Assembly (NCBI GenBank): GCA_905250885.1
Contig: CAJNOQ010000215.1
Span: 1 to 62,507 of the forward strand
Length of the DNA stretch: 62,507 nucleotides
Reading direction: 5' to 3'
Source of the DNA: Didymodactylos carnosus
Lineage: Eukaryota > Rotifera > Eurotatoria > Philodinida > Philodinidae
Position numbers and translations under genes: made by a program. The notes under the pieces were generated by a model. That model did not search any database. It had not been told where the DNA came from and saw only the letters and a program-made list of their open reading frames with translations. Shown here piece after piece: positions 1 to 13,900 of the stretch; position 1 is the first letter of the stretch, and each line of letters begins with the position of its first letter.

Positions 1-108
1 GTCACCAGTTCCAGTTACTAGGAACGGTAACTGGTCACCAGTTCCAGTTACTAGGAATGGTAACTGGTCACCAGTTCTTTTTACCAGTTACTAGGAACAA
101 TGAGAACT
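1..108. repeat. Tandem 33-bp repeat at the window edge
   Basis: A unit of about 33 bp, beginning GTCACCAGTTCCAGTTACTA, is present twice almost unchanged (one C/T difference) and a third time in altered form. The units contain short inverted matches (CCAGTTACT and AGTAACTGG types), so each can fold. The array may continue to the left of the window. No gene overlaps it. Confidence 0.8.
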
Positions 109-719
109 GGAACTGTCCCACCCCTAACTAGAACATTTCCTTCAAATTCTAAATGTGAAAACATGATGAACGAAAGACGGACTCGCCTGCAGGAATGTTG
201 GAACTAAATATATAGTTTTATAGAGAATTAAAGTCTGCATCTTTTGATTCTAAAAAAGTGCATTTACAATAGATCACATAATTTTTCTTGTCGAGGAAAG
301 TAGCATAGGGAGCTCAAATATCCCAAAAGCAAACACATGGAAGTCATATATACTAATAAAATGAAAATTTGTAAAAATCTAGAATGACTAAATTTTTTTA
401 CGCAAAATTAACTAGAAAAAGGAGACAACCTGAAAAAGTAGGCAATGTAGGATAAAATTCTGAAAGTAGGACAACGTAGGACATTTTTAGTAAAAAGTAG
501 GAATAGTAGGATGTTTACGAAGCAAAATAGTACTACTATTTTGTTCAAATATCTTTATTATTAAAAACGATTAATGCCGAATTTATTAAATTCTAGTTTT
601 TATTTAGAAACTCTATACAATTTCCAAGTAATGGAAAAAACTGAACAAAAGCAAATCATCGGAGAAAAATAATCAACAACCGGAGGTTTTTTAGTTTAAT
701 CACATTATTCTTTCCGTTA
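109..719. other. Gene-free stretch with GTAGGA-rich patch
   Basis: I see no coding exon here. At about 436-515 there is a loose run of AGTAGG/GTAGGA words. The right end abuts the stop codon of the ferredoxin gene, so part of this may be its 3' untranslated region. Confidence 0.5.
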
Positions 720-1352
<633 letters not shown>

Positions 1353-1405
1353 CCATCATTTTAACAGTAGTATGGAATCAATTCACACAAAGAAACTGAA
1401 CTCAC

Positions 1406-1521
1406 CAGTGTCTACCTGTTAGTTGAGGTATAAAATTCAATCGTTGTTTTCTAGGATTGGATGAACGTATCACAAATGGTAACAAAATTCTCAATGATTG
1501 TAACCGATAGAATATATTCAT
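1406..1521 (-). other. FDX2: Probable presequence exon of the ferredoxin gene
   Basis: Upstream of the ferredoxin core an ATG at 1521 opens a 38-codon exon ending at a good donor (GTGAGT). Its peptide is basic and hydrophobic with no acidic residue (MNIFYRLQSLRILLPFVIRS and onward), as in a mitochondrial targeting presequence, which FDX2 needs. It ends in phase 2, while the only AG before the core (just before 1341) would need phase 0, so joining them gives a stop or a frame break. A sequence error, an unusual splice site or a skipped exon are all possible. Confidence 0.5.
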
Positions 1522-2192
1522 TATAAAGTAAATAACATAATAATCTGAAACAGTAGAAATATTAAATATTAGATTATCGAACAAGAACGTGAATAAAAGC
1601 TGATAAAAATGTTGTCTCATTCAGACTATTTCTAGTTTCAAGGGCACCCACAGCATAAGATATATTTATATTAATTGAATTTTTTTCTTCACTGATGAGA
1701 TACACGTTCAGTTATGATATAAATCCATCTTTTAAATATATTAACAAACATAATATAAGCAGTAGTGTATATTCAAAATGAAAAATATATACGATCGAAT
1801 CACTTAATCATGATTCAACAAGTTTTTGTTTCGTAATTTATTATTACAAATATAATGTACAATGTGGCTGCCAAAATGCAGCTGTTTAACAGATATCTCT
1901 CTGTATACATACAAAGAAGTCAATATATTTCAAATAATGAAATATAAACAGTTCGAAAGAGAACGAACAAGGTTTATCTCGGGAGTTTTTTTCATGTTTT
2001 TAAAAAATATAAAAAATGATTTAGGTTATTTTTGATGAAAAACATTTCTACACAGATATCTAATAGTTCTACGACTAGCAACGAAAAAAAAAAATAAGTA
2101 GATAAATACAACATCGATTTCAGATAATAGAAAGAAAGAATATAAAACAATTATAAGCAATCTTAGAACGACATACAACTTGATTTTCTTCA

Positions 2193-3729
2193 TTAACGGA
2201 TAGATGAAGTTGACGATGGTGTGTTTGCTGTATCAGTTGACTGCTGAACAACAAGTTGTGCATTATTGCTATTATTTCTCGATGCGTTTAGTATTTGTTG
2301 TAACTGTGCAGCTGTTATTGTTATCTAAATAACAGAAACAAGATATATCTATATTTTTCATTTTATACTAAAGTTAAATTTGGTTTCTTACATGTGTAGA
2401 AGTTGGTTGAGATGAACTTGTCGTTGGAATGACATTTGCTGCTGACTGTTGTTGTGTTCTGATTGTTGCTGTCGGAGTGGCAGATGTTTGTTGTTGAGAC
2501 TGTTGCTGTAATGATTGTTGATTATTGGCATTTGTAACTAATTGAATATTATTATTTGATGTTGTCTGCTGTTGTACATTCTACATATAAAGAATGTTAA
2601 AAACTGTCAAGTTTTATCTTTGTACTGGCAAATGCAGATACTTACATCTAAACCTTGTGAAGCGACTTGAATTATTTGAGGTTGGGATTGGCCACCGGAC
2701 AAAATAGCATATTGTTGAGGAGAATTCTAAAATGACGGTAAATCTTTCAGTCAATAACTTTCCCATGACATAGGCAATGATACAAAAAGTGTACGTAAAA
2801 TAATTGCTCAATGGCGCAAAGCTGAGAAATATACTTGTCATGTGCGCTATTATTATGCAATCGTTATGTTTTACTGAGTATTTGACATACTCTCTCGTAG
2901 CAATCTATATGAAAACAAATTTTTTCGACTTACTCCAAGTGTGACGATATTTGATGAAGCTGTTTGAGGTATTTGAATAAATTGACCATCTGAACAAATA
3001 ATGAAGCCATCGACAGCAGTTCAAAAGCTTTTAAAGTTAAACGTACTTGGTAATTGTATAGCACTTGCTTGTGTCGATTGAGGAAGCGTTACAAAATATT
3101 GTATTTCACCAACCGAATCCTTCTTAAAAGAAACGAAAAATCATCCAAAATGAAACTTTTTAATAGTTTTTATACGAAACTCACCTGTTTTTTACTTGCT
3201 TTAATTTCTTCACGTGGAACAATATCAATTAAAAAATCAAATTGTTCATGTTTTGATATGGCTTGTGCTACATCATTTCTCTATATGAACACAATACATA
3301 TTCTAAAATTCAAAATATTGCACTTTTTCTCTATTCTTACTTGAAGTGTTCGTCGTTTATTTTCTTCTGTATGAAGCCATGCACGTAATGTTAACTCGTG
3401 TATGAATATTTCAGCTGCTTTAGCAAATAATACAGGCACTTCAGCACTAATCATTTTAACATCTTCATCTAATTTCATTATTTTTTTAATACGAGCTAAT
3501 GGTAATTCAACAGTACGAAATTCGATCTAGAAAACAAAAGTTAAACGTTAACACAATCAATTCTTTTTATTACATTTATTTTGCTTACAATATTCATTGC
3601 TTGTATTTCTTCAGTAATACCAGGCCAAAATCGTTCAAGCATTTCAGCACCGACACTTGGTTCAGTGTTCTCAGGTGTTTCAGAATTATTTGACAAATTA
3701 TTAAATGTATTATCACCTGATTGAGACAT
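2193..3729 (-). CDS. NFYC: NF-Y transcription factor subunit C, full-length copy
   Basis: This histone-fold subunit pairs with NF-YB and then NF-YA to bind CCAAT promoters in the nucleus. Eight exons (3590-3729 region, 3341-3526, 3185-3280, 3047-3119, 2934-2989, 2646-2726, 2392-2580, 2193-2324) join in frame to about 317 residues. The H2A-like fold runs from about residue 48 to 140 and is almost unchanged from animals and fungi: [20 protein letters not shown], then [14 protein letters not shown], then NKRRTLQ and [12 protein letters not shown]. The rest is a Gln/Thr/Ser-rich activation region, as usual for the family. Exon 4 has two possible acceptors 3 bp apart (AAG repeat), adding or removing one lysine. 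A second, shorter copy lies immediately upstream in the same direction, so the pair is a tandem duplication. Confidence 0.95.
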
Positions 3730-4110
3730 GATAATAATTTTTATGTATGAAAATAAATCTACAATAAAAATACATCTTATTTAGTATAAGGATATGTTGA
3801 AATAAAAATAATGTAAAACTATCTTTTCGATAGAACTAGAAAAATAAAATAAAATTTTGATTTGGCTTTTATTGAATATCTATCTGCTGTTTTATACTCA
3901 TAATAAAAAGAAATATCATATATGACAATAACATCAGAAAGATATTTGTTATTGCACTATCATGACGAAAGAATATTTACAAAGTAGAAATTTAGAAAAT
4001 CAAAACAAAAAAAGATGTCGAACGAAGAAAAATGCACCGTAAGATATTTGACAAAATAATTGAAAATATAGTACAAAATGGTTTTCAATAGTAACCGATT
4101 GTCCCACAGT

Positions 4111-4136
4111 TTAAGACAGAACAGTATATTGTTGTT

Positions 4137-4167
<31 letters not shown>

Positions 4168-5028
4168 TTGAGGATTCTAAAACACGATAACAGAATGTAT
4201 AGTGAGAGGACTTATGTAGAGCAATGGTAAAACTTACAGTCATTGTCACTATATTTGATGAAGTTGTTTGCGGTATTTGAATATATTGTCCATCTAAACA
4301 AGAGATGAATTAGATCAATAGTCAAACTATATAAAAAAAACTATTCTAACTTACTTGGTAGTTGTATCATACTGCCAGCTGCAGAATTTGTTGGTAATGT
4401 AACAAAATATTGCACTTCATTTCCAGCATCCTAAGAAAAATTTCAAATACACTTTTTCAAAATTTTTTCATGAAAAACGAACTATTGATCTTACATGTTT
4501 TTTATCTGGTTTTGTTTCTTCACGTGGAACAATATCAATTAAAAAATCGAAAAGCTCATTTTTAGTGATGGCTGTGGCAACATCACTTCTCTAAAAATAA
4601 AAAAATATATTTTGTTTTCGTAGACTAAAGAATTGTCTATGTACTTGAAGAGTTCGTCGTTTATTTTCTTCTGTATGTAACCATGAATGTAACGTTAATT
4701 CTTGGATAAATAATTCAGCTGCTTTGGCAAACAATACAGGCACTTCAGCACTAATCATTTTAACATCGTCATCTAATTTCATTATTTTTTTAATACGAGC
4801 TAATGGCAATTCAGCAGTACGAAATTCGATCTAAATATATATGAAAATGTATCCATAGAGGATGAGATTTCTTTTTCTTATTTTGTGAATACATACGACA
4901 TTCAATGCTTTTATTTCATCTGACATTTCAGTCCAAAAACGATTAAGCATTTCTCTACCAACAGTAGGTTCAATATTTTCTTGTGCTTCTGAATTATTTA
5001 TTAAAGATGTATCATCTGCGTTTGCCAT
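4111..5028 (-). CDS. NFYC: NF-Y transcription factor subunit C, short tandem paralogue
   Basis: Six exons (4897-5028, 4645-4830, 4495-4590, 4355-4430, 4238-4293, 4111-4176) join to 203 residues. The first five exon boundaries fall at the same codons as in the neighbouring NF-YC gene, and exons 2, 3 and 5 have identical lengths (186, 96 and 56 bp), so the two arose by duplication. The histone fold is intact ([37 protein letters not shown]). The last exon differs: instead of three more exons of Gln/Thr-rich activation domain it has only a run of about 13 glutamines followed by YTVLS and a stop. The protein could still pair with NF-YB and NF-YA but has lost most of the activation region. It may be a modulator of NF-Y; that is inference. 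Confidence 0.93.
4131..4170. repeat. GTT/GCT triplet repeat (polyQ codons)
   Basis: A run of (GTT)n interrupted by GCT on the plus strand encodes the polyglutamine end of the short NF-YC copy on the minus strand. It is a likely site of length variation. Confidence 0.85.
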
Positions 5029-5705
5029 TGTGAAAAAAGTTTATTTTTTTTTTATAATAAAAAAATAGAAAATCTAAAATAAATAAATGGGTTAAAGAAC
5101 CAATAAACTAAGCTTTTTGAATCTTGAATTCAACTGGCTTAAATTCTCAGATAATATCTGATTGAATGAGAAAATAACATTATTTACATAACTGAAAATA
5201 GAGAAAATTGACCGATTAACTAGAGAATAATATTCCTGTAAACTCTATGATTCAAACAATAAACATCGTTATTCACAAAAGTATTTTTTATTTCTTTCGT
5301 GTAAAAAAATGATAAACATTATTAATGTAACACTAATTGTAAAACATATAAACAAACAAATAGCACAGAAAAATTGATGTGTTAAGAAAAATTGAGCATT
5401 AACTATTTTTTAATCAAAACAAATATTTGACATTTTATCGTTTTTTTTGATTTATACAAGATTCAAATAAACTTAACGAAAACAAAACAAAACAAAAAGG
5501 AATAACGTTATGTTCGCAGAGTTAGTTGAACTGTTCTGTCATCTTTTCACACGTATACTCAAATAATACGTCCACATCGAAATAGTCCAACATGAATAGA
5601 TATATTGAAAGATAAACAACGTAAAACAGAATAAAGATGTGTTAATATAAAACTATTCTAATTATTTCTTCTTGATTTAAGATAGAAAAAGAAAATAAAC
5701 ACAAA

Positions 5706-8700
5706 CTAAATACCATCATCTATATGTCGTTGTTCAATCACAGATGAATTACTGGATAATAGAAGATCAGGTCGTGTCTCATTAATACAAACTGGTACCG
5801 TTTCATTACAAAATAGATCATCTTCATCTTCATCGATATCATGATTATTAGCAATAGGACAACAAATTGCATCTGAACTTTCTGTTGGATAATCATGCGG
5901 ATAATTATTAGTACAAATATCTGTCTCATTTACGGATATTGAACCATATCCCTAGAGAAAGAAATCGAATGTTATCAGAATCAAGTGTTAACTACGAAAA
6001 AAAGACATAAAAAGTAATTTAGCGTGTAACTTACCGATGACAAGATTTGACGCTTGGCAGTTGAATTATATTTTCGAAGAACATTGGCGAAGGCTCGCAT
6101 ATCTTTAGGATAAGGAGTTGGATTTCGTACTAAACGTCCACCCTAAAATGAAAAAAAACTCCCATTTAATTGTCTACATTTTTACAAAGTTTACAGAAAA
6201 AAATACTTACCGATTCCCCAATTGTATCACTTGCAAAACGTAATGTAAGAGGACGATCTTCTTGGTCAAAACACTGCTCATCAACATCATTTGAATAACG
6301 AGTAGGACCCATATATTTTGAAACTTCACGCTGTGGTAATAAAATGCACGTTAGAAAACGTTGTCCAGTAACTGGATCTCGTTCGTGTTCGAATGATAAT
6401 AGCGGTTTAGCCTGAACAAAATATAAGAATCATTAGAAAAACAAAAAGCTCTTTTTATATACGTATGTACCTGATTTTCACTCAACCATAATGCTTGTAA
6501 ATTTTTCAACTTGAGAAGACTATATGGTAGATACTTGAGACGATTAGCTAAATATTAATAAAAATTACAATAGAATATTGACAAGCATCGCTTGGCTTCT
6601 TACCACTAATATTTAATACTTTCAATTGCGCTAAACGTCCTACTTCATCTGGTAGATGAGTTATACAATTTCCTCGTAATGATAATACACTCAGACGACA
6701 ACAACTGCCAATCTAAAAAAAACGAATATATTCGTGTTTATTAATTTTTTTTGATAAATTAGTACTATTACGTACAGTTGGTGGTACAGAATGTATTTGA
6801 TTTCCATCCATTGTTAAAAATTGTAAATTTCTTAATAAACCAATACTTGATGGGATACAAGTCAAGTTATTAAATGGCAGATGTAGCTCAACTAGTGAAC
6901 TTAAACTAAAGAAGAAAAAGATAACAAGGATTGATCGAGTAATTGAAATTTTTTAGACTTTTATATGAATAAAAACAAAGAAGGTAATCAATAATTGTCA
7001 AGAGTTTTTCATTCAATTCTTCTCTCTTAATATACTATAAGTGTTCTCATATTATAGGGAATAAAAGGAGAATGTTAGAAATCATCAGAAGTATGTGGTT
7101 ATTGTATACAAACGAAAACGGCAAGTCACATGTTAGTAATTAAAAACTCAGTTTTACTGTACTGAAAAATTCCATTGATACCACTTACTTGCCAATGTTT
7201 ACTGGTAAACGTTCCAGATGATTGTTGGACAATGTTAATATTTCTAACTTGTCTAGATTACCTAATATTAAAAATAAAGAAAATTAAATAATATCATCAT
7301 TTCTGTTGTCATCTAACTCTTACAAATTGACTCTGGTAACGAAATCAACGAATTATCTGATAAATGTAAATCGATTAACGATGAACAATTACCAATCGTA
7401 TCTGGTAGTTTTATTAGTTGATTGTGTGACACATCAAAAAATGATAATTTAGTCAAATTATGGATGGACTAAAATAAATAGAAAATCTTCCATTAAACAA
7501 ATATCAGTGTGAAATAGGAAGTATTAGCACAAAAAAGCAAATCAAATAGACTCAAAGTAAGTGAATGTGAATGGTTTGGATAGCAAAAAGCAAATTATAC
7601 AACAAATTAATGCACACATGATAGAAAAAAAAAGCAACAATTTTTCTGATACAAAAAAAAAAGAAAGAAACCATATTATCAAGAGAGAAATGATCAACTG
7701 AAATAGACAGTCTTAGTACGAAAAGTTTCATCATAAAATGTTTGGAAAACATGCACAAAGAAAATACTACATTTTATCGCATAATACCCATAACACACTT
7801 TTCGACACTATGTATCGTAATTTCTCTTTTGACGACACGGTCATTGAAAACAAAAAAAATATAAATTTTGATATGGTTAGATAGCAGTAACATTGGATGA
7901 AAGCGTAAATGTAAATAATAGTGAAAAAAAGCACAAATTTTTTATCATATACCTTTTATGGATTGCACCTTATATATAAAGACACTTATTTTTCCACTTT
8001 GTTATCACATAGAAAAAATTTAAGAGCAAACTTACATCCGAGAGTGTTGATAATTTATTAGCATCTAGCCACATTTCTTTTAAAGATGGAAGATTTGTTA
8101 AAACATCAGGGAATTCAATAAAAGAATTTGTACCAAGATCAAGACGTTCAAGTTCAACCAATTTTGGCAATGTCACAGGAAGCGAACGTAAGCGGGTCGC
8201 TCTCAACTCTAAGACACGTAATTCTGTAAGACTAAAAAGGAAAAAAAATAAATTCAAATATAAAATTGACGAGTAGCAAAAAAATTCTAACCGTCCAAAA
8301 TTTCCAGGCAAAAATTCTAATAATGTATCATTTAAATACAATTCTTTCAAATTAATCAACATAGTCAGACCTTCGCATAATCTAAAAGGAAAGCGTTAAT
8401 ATATAATACGCCTATAGAAAGACCAAAAAAGAGTAAATAACCTTTCTAATCGATTTGAACTGCAATCAATGCTTGTTAAGTGTTTACAATACCGAATGTT
8501 ATCGGGTAATGAAGTCAAATCTAAAAATGTAAATTATGTATACAAAAAAAGGAAATAAAGAGTAAATTGAGAATCATACCATTTTTACTCAAATCAATAT
8601 GCTCTAGACTGATCAGACTTGATATTGATGGTGATATTGATATTAATTCGTTATCGCATACATTTAAATGCCTCAGTCCATGACATTGAAATAACCACTG

Positions 8701-9037
8701 AAAGAGAAACATTCGAAAGAATTAGCTTCTAGCTACTTTCATACATACACACCCACAGACATACCTTTGGCAACTCTTGCAAACAGTTTGAATCAAGATA
8801 TAATTCTTCAAGTGAATGCTCGTAATACATGACATCATCTGGTACATTTGATAAATTACAATGACTGTAATGAAGAACAGTTGAGTCCTCCCGACGTTTT
8901 CGGCCGTTGCATTTGCACTTGTGTAAAATGGCCAATCTATGTGAACAAAATAAGTGTATAAATAACTAGTTCTGGCAATATACCAGAAAAACTAACCTAA
9001 TTTTTTTGGCTACTGACGCTGGAAATGACATCGGCAT
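5706..9037 (-). CDS. LRRC1: LAP-family leucine-rich repeat protein without PDZ domain (LANO/LRRC1-like)
   Basis: LAP proteins (Scribble, Erbin, Densin, LANO) organise basolateral membrane and cell polarity. Fourteen exons join in frame to 594 residues. A short N-terminal basic, Cys-containing stretch (residues about 1-30: KIRLAILHKCKCNGRKRRED) leads into about 16 leucine-rich repeats starting HSLEELYLDSNCLQELPK, the usual LAP opening, and ending KNLQALWLSENQAKPLLSFE. The LAP-specific region follows, with LTCILLPQ and NPTPYPKDMRAFANVLRKYN, matching the block after the repeats in LANO and Erbin. An acidic tail ends at 5706 with no PDZ domain, the LANO layout. The start is the ATG at 9037, just after a likely 5'UTR splice acceptor. 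One intron (6906-7188) and one (7469-8035) are larger than the rest. It could equally be the rotifer form of Scribble or Erbin that lost its PDZ part. Confidence 0.9.
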
Positions 9038-9059
9038 TACCAACTCTTTTTTCTAGAAA

Positions 9060-10932
9060 AAAATCACAAATTAAGAAATTCAGAAAACATATGTTCTCTG
9101 TCTAAAAGTATATAGAACAACACGTAGATCAAAGAATAATAATAAGTGTTTGACTCAAGAAAAAAATTAACAATTTAGCTGGAAGTGAATTCTTTTGCCT
9201 GCTCTGTGCCAGCATGAAAAGAAATAGAAACTGCTTTGTTATTAACTACAAGCAGTATTCGTTCCTAAAGCTTACTCAAAATCAATCAGCTGGAAAAAAA
9301 GGAAGTGGAGCGGACAATGCATAAGTGGAGATGAAAAGGAATATCTGTGATACATAGAATGCACTTTTGTGGGGTTCGTATACATCAAGAGCGAACTTTA
9401 TGTACAAGTCGCAATAATCGATGGAAAAAAGTCAAAATATTGCGTAGAGTACAGGGTGATCCTAGCTTTTTGAGTTTGATGCTCTCGACATATCCTGACA
9501 ATTTAGCGGACATTGGGTGACTTCAGCCATTATGCCATTACATTGGACAATCGCAGACTTCTCAAAGGTGACACTTTAAAATACATAGATATTCAAATAA
9601 ATTGGCGACTAAACGAGGCATATTTAGCCTACGAATCTTATTTAGTTTTAGCCAACAAAAGATTCAGAAGATACTATAACGCCAGCTACGAATCTCCGCG
9701 ATCTGTTCATCGATTCTCAGAAAACTATCGAAAACTACTGTATAGTTTTCTGAGATTAGAACAATTGTCAGTTCTCCAATCCCTCTAATACCGACTCCTA
9801 GTAAGAAACTTTTAAGTACTTCTTTATTCTCTAGTTCAAACAAACATAGGCGTTATAGTCACGATATAGAGGGCAGTTGATGTAAGTTGTGCTATAAAAG
9901 ATAATGAGATGATATGAGATTTTTTTCTAGATTTTGATTAGTGGATCGCACACATATCAAATGTAACAGAGAAAAAAAGGCAAACTTATTTATTCATTTG
10001 TTTTATGTTACTACTATTAAAATATTCTTTCACATTTCTGTTATATTGAGTAATAATAAATAATAACGAGTAGAAGGTAAAACAAGGTATAACTTTTGGC
10101 TGAGAAAAGACAGAGGATAAACAGTGTACCGTCCAAACGAATTTGTCATTCTTTTCATATCTTCGATAAATTAAGATGTGTTTATTTTGTTGTGTGAGAT
10201 GTCTATACTAGTTTATAAATAGGATCAAAACTAATCATTAAGACTAACACAAATGTTCATAAATTGTTGATTTTACATAATTTCTTATGAATTTTGCAGA
10301 TAAATAAAATTTCATTTGTTAATGCAATCTACAAACTCAATTTAATTTAAAATAAATCTTTTAGTGTATCGACACATAGCAAATTGTGATAACTGGCAAG
10401 TAAGTTTCTTTCTGTCACACACTGCCAACGGTTTTCTTTTCATAAATATTTGTTTTTGATCTTAGACAATGCAACGAATTCCTTTGACAATCACGTTCGA
10501 ACGTAGCCAATGACAGCTGCAAGGTACATACATAACCATTGGCGATACTAAACTTTGACTGAAAGAAAAATTCTCATAATTCTCTCCTAAAGCAATCAGC
10601 CATGGTTTTTTTGGCTAATGACATAAAGTTTCAGATCGGGAGAGGTGTCTTTCAATGAAGGATGTGTGTGATTGTAGTAGTTATTATGAAGAATGTGAAC
10701 CTAATAGAAAATAGTACCACTCTTGTATTAATGCTTCGATTTGTATAGTCCATTATTCATTTCAGATTGAATGACCAACATAGTTAATCATGATATAAAG
10801 GAAGATAGACCAGAGCTTTTTTGCTTACAGAGCAGGGTATGCAATTCGTATAGATGCTGACTGTACAATATTGTTTAGATCTTAATGTAATCTTGTTTTT
10901 TAAGACGAAGAAGAAGGGTGAACTTATTTGTT
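9060..10932. other. Divergent intergenic region between the LAP and SMG7 genes
   Basis: The flanking genes run away from each other, so both promoters should lie here. I see no convincing coding exon; the open frame around 9513-9788 begins with TTG, has no recognisable domain and contains a perfect hairpin. There are two CT/AG-poor, T-rich tracts near 10990-11015 that belong to the first SMG7 intron. Confidence 0.5.
9715..9755. repeat. 14-bp perfect inverted repeat
   Basis: TCTCAGAAAACTAT and its exact reverse complement ATAGTTTTCTGAGA are separated by 13 bp, giving a strong potential hairpin in the gene-free stretch upstream of SMG7. Confidence 0.85.
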
Positions 10933-13900
10933 ATGGCAAGCAGTAGTAACAAAAGATCAGAGTATGCACAAGTCGTTTATTTGTCTGTTATCTCTTGTTT
11001 ATGTACATATTTTTTTAGTAAGACCAATCGTCGACGTCAACATACAAGACAACTGTCAACTATTAATAATTTATCATCAAACGAGTTGTATCAACAATGC
11101 GAGATATTAAAGAAAACCATTCAGACAATAAGTTTAAATAAACCAGAAGCATGGTATTATCGTCAACAATTATTAGAAGCCTATCAAAAGTTAATATTAT
11201 TTGACCTTGATTATTCGATAGACAAAAAAATTGAACATGATTTATGGAATATTGTATTCAAAAGTCAAATTACATATAAACAAGAACAACTGAAAGGGGA
11301 TAAACGAAATATAAAACGTAATGAAATTCAAACAAATTTACAATCATTATACGAATATGCAAGAGGCTATTACATGAAATTACTTCAGGTAATCTTTTTT
11401 CTTAGAAGAGGTTATGTTCGTTCTGTGTTCATCTCCACTAAATGCATGATTCTCTGATAAAGTTCAGTTTTTTCCCTTAACATTAGGTTTACGAAAATAT
11501 CCATCGTTCATATTTCCTCTGATCTTTTACGTCAATGAGAGAAACATTTTTTCCTTTCTCATTTAGCGTAATTTATCTGTTTTTCCTACTGATAGAATAT
11601 CGTTAAAAGCTTGTACTAGACTCGATAGGACTAGAAATGATAGGCTTTTTCTTAAGAAAAAATATTTTTTTCTACTCTTGCAATATATTGAATATTTTTA
11701 CCACTAAATTCAATATTTTCTCTTTAGAATGTTGTACAATATTATAATTTTAATACATCAATATGTAAACACTATAATTTTTTAAAAGTTCCACAACGTT
11801 CAACATCAGCTATTGGTATCGGTGAGAATATGAATCGAAAATGTAAAGAAGCATCGTTATTATATTTTACTCAACATATATTAGTGCATGTCGGTGATTT
11901 TAATCGTTATTCAAATCAAATTGATTTGGCTAAAAGTTTTTATTTGAATGCTATTCATATTATTCCTTGTTTTGGTCAACCATATAATCAAATTGGCATT
12001 TTATACGAAATGAAAACATCATCAACAGCCGCACTCTTTGTATCACTTGCACAAAATCAATTAATAACAGCCTATTATTATGTTCGTAGTATAGCAATTA
12101 AAGTTACATTTCCATTGGCAATAACAAATTTAGAAAAATTATTTACACGATTAAAAGATATCTCCATACAACGTTATACAACTGAGCAAAAATTAAATGA
12201 AAAAGATTTTATAACATTATTTTTACAAATAATTGCCATGATTAATCTAGAACATGATTTAGATAAAGTAAAATCATTTATAGATATATTAAAATTGACA
12301 ATGATTAATACATTATCATCATCAACATCGAATTTTGATCGAACAAGTTTATGTCAGATTGTTGTCATTGTCATGTTTACATTTCATCGTGCGTTAGGTC
12401 TATTACCATTGCAAAGCAATCAACCTCAACCACAGCATACACAACCGGATGATGAAACAACGGCAAATACAACAGCACGTTCGTATTTAAAATCAACACA
12501 ACAAGAAAAACAATATGATTTAATAGTCACATTATTTGTGACGATTATTGAACAATGTTTAGAAGCGATACATCTACCATTATCATTGATGGTTATCGAT
12601 GAACATCATTTATTACCAGCACTTTATCTTTCATTTGCCTACTTAACATCGATACATAAACAAAAATCAAAAACAACAACTGCTGATAATAATTTGTTTT
12701 CGCATCCAATATTTAAACAAAAAACGACATTTTGGACAAATTTAGCAAAACTATTAAGATCATTTGGAGTTTATGCGTCAAGTTTAAACAACAATGAGGG
12801 TGAGTGGTTGATTTAAGCCGTTTTCCTTTCATTAGAGCGGCGAGGACATTTATATTAGTTAATTGAAAAAATCTGTGTGCCATTGTAAAGTAAACTTTTG
12901 TCCGAACCTTGGGAAAAAAATTTTTTAGTCACTACTCGATTTTCTGTTTGCTTCGCGTGAAATTTGCCTATGAGAGCATCTAATTCAGAATGTAATAATT
13001 ATGTCTCTCAGTTATGTAGTAATCTGTTAGGTTATATTTGCTTTTAGAAGGACACTCACAAAGTGATAAAACACCATCATCCTCTACAACAACAAGCATC
13101 ACCTCATCGTTATTTAACCGTTGTACAGATTATCCTTTGAAAGAAGAGCGAATGTTAGAATGTTTTTTACCATTAAAGGATTTACTTGTATCGTATTCAT
13201 TTAAGAAATATTCTAATGAAACAATGTGTTTGAGTGAAAAAGATGAACGACAATTGAGAAAACTACGTCTTGTTCATATGATAAAATGTTTATGTCAGAA
13301 TAATTCTGGTGCAGTAAATAGTATAAATCAAAAAACGAATATTCTCTCATCACAACAATCATTCGGACATTTGACAACATTTGTAAAAGATGAAATTGTT
13401 TGTTTTGAATCAACATCGTTGCATGAACATACTTATGATAAACGAACAATACAGGTGAGTTCAGGATGTCTGATTAGTAATTGTCAAAAGAAACAATAGT
13501 TTGTTATTATTTTTCTGCATTTAGCGTAATATTAGAGAGGAAGATCCACGATTGTACAATCCGAATAAAACAGCAAAGCCTGTTCGTGGAGCCAGAAACG
13601 TTGCATTACGTCAGTTTCTTGAACCTGCCCTAGCAGCCGCTATGGCAACCTCGTCTACAACTTCATCGGTTGAAACAGGTTCAACTACGCATACACCTAC
13701 AAGGTAAAAGATTTAGAGATTATTTGATTCATCGAATATTGAAATTATTTGTTTTTCAGAAATGGAACGACATCATTGAACAATGGTTCAACATCTTCAA
13801 ACTTGTTGACACAAAATAATATCCCGCAGTTAATGCAAATAAATACTGGATTGGTGTCACAAGGAGTTTTAGCATCTCAGCAGTTACAGTCAGCTAATGC

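Noticed and set aside
9513..9788. 91-codon open frame upstream of SMG7
   Set aside because: It starts with TTG, has no recognisable domain or splice context and overlaps a hairpin; not called a gene.
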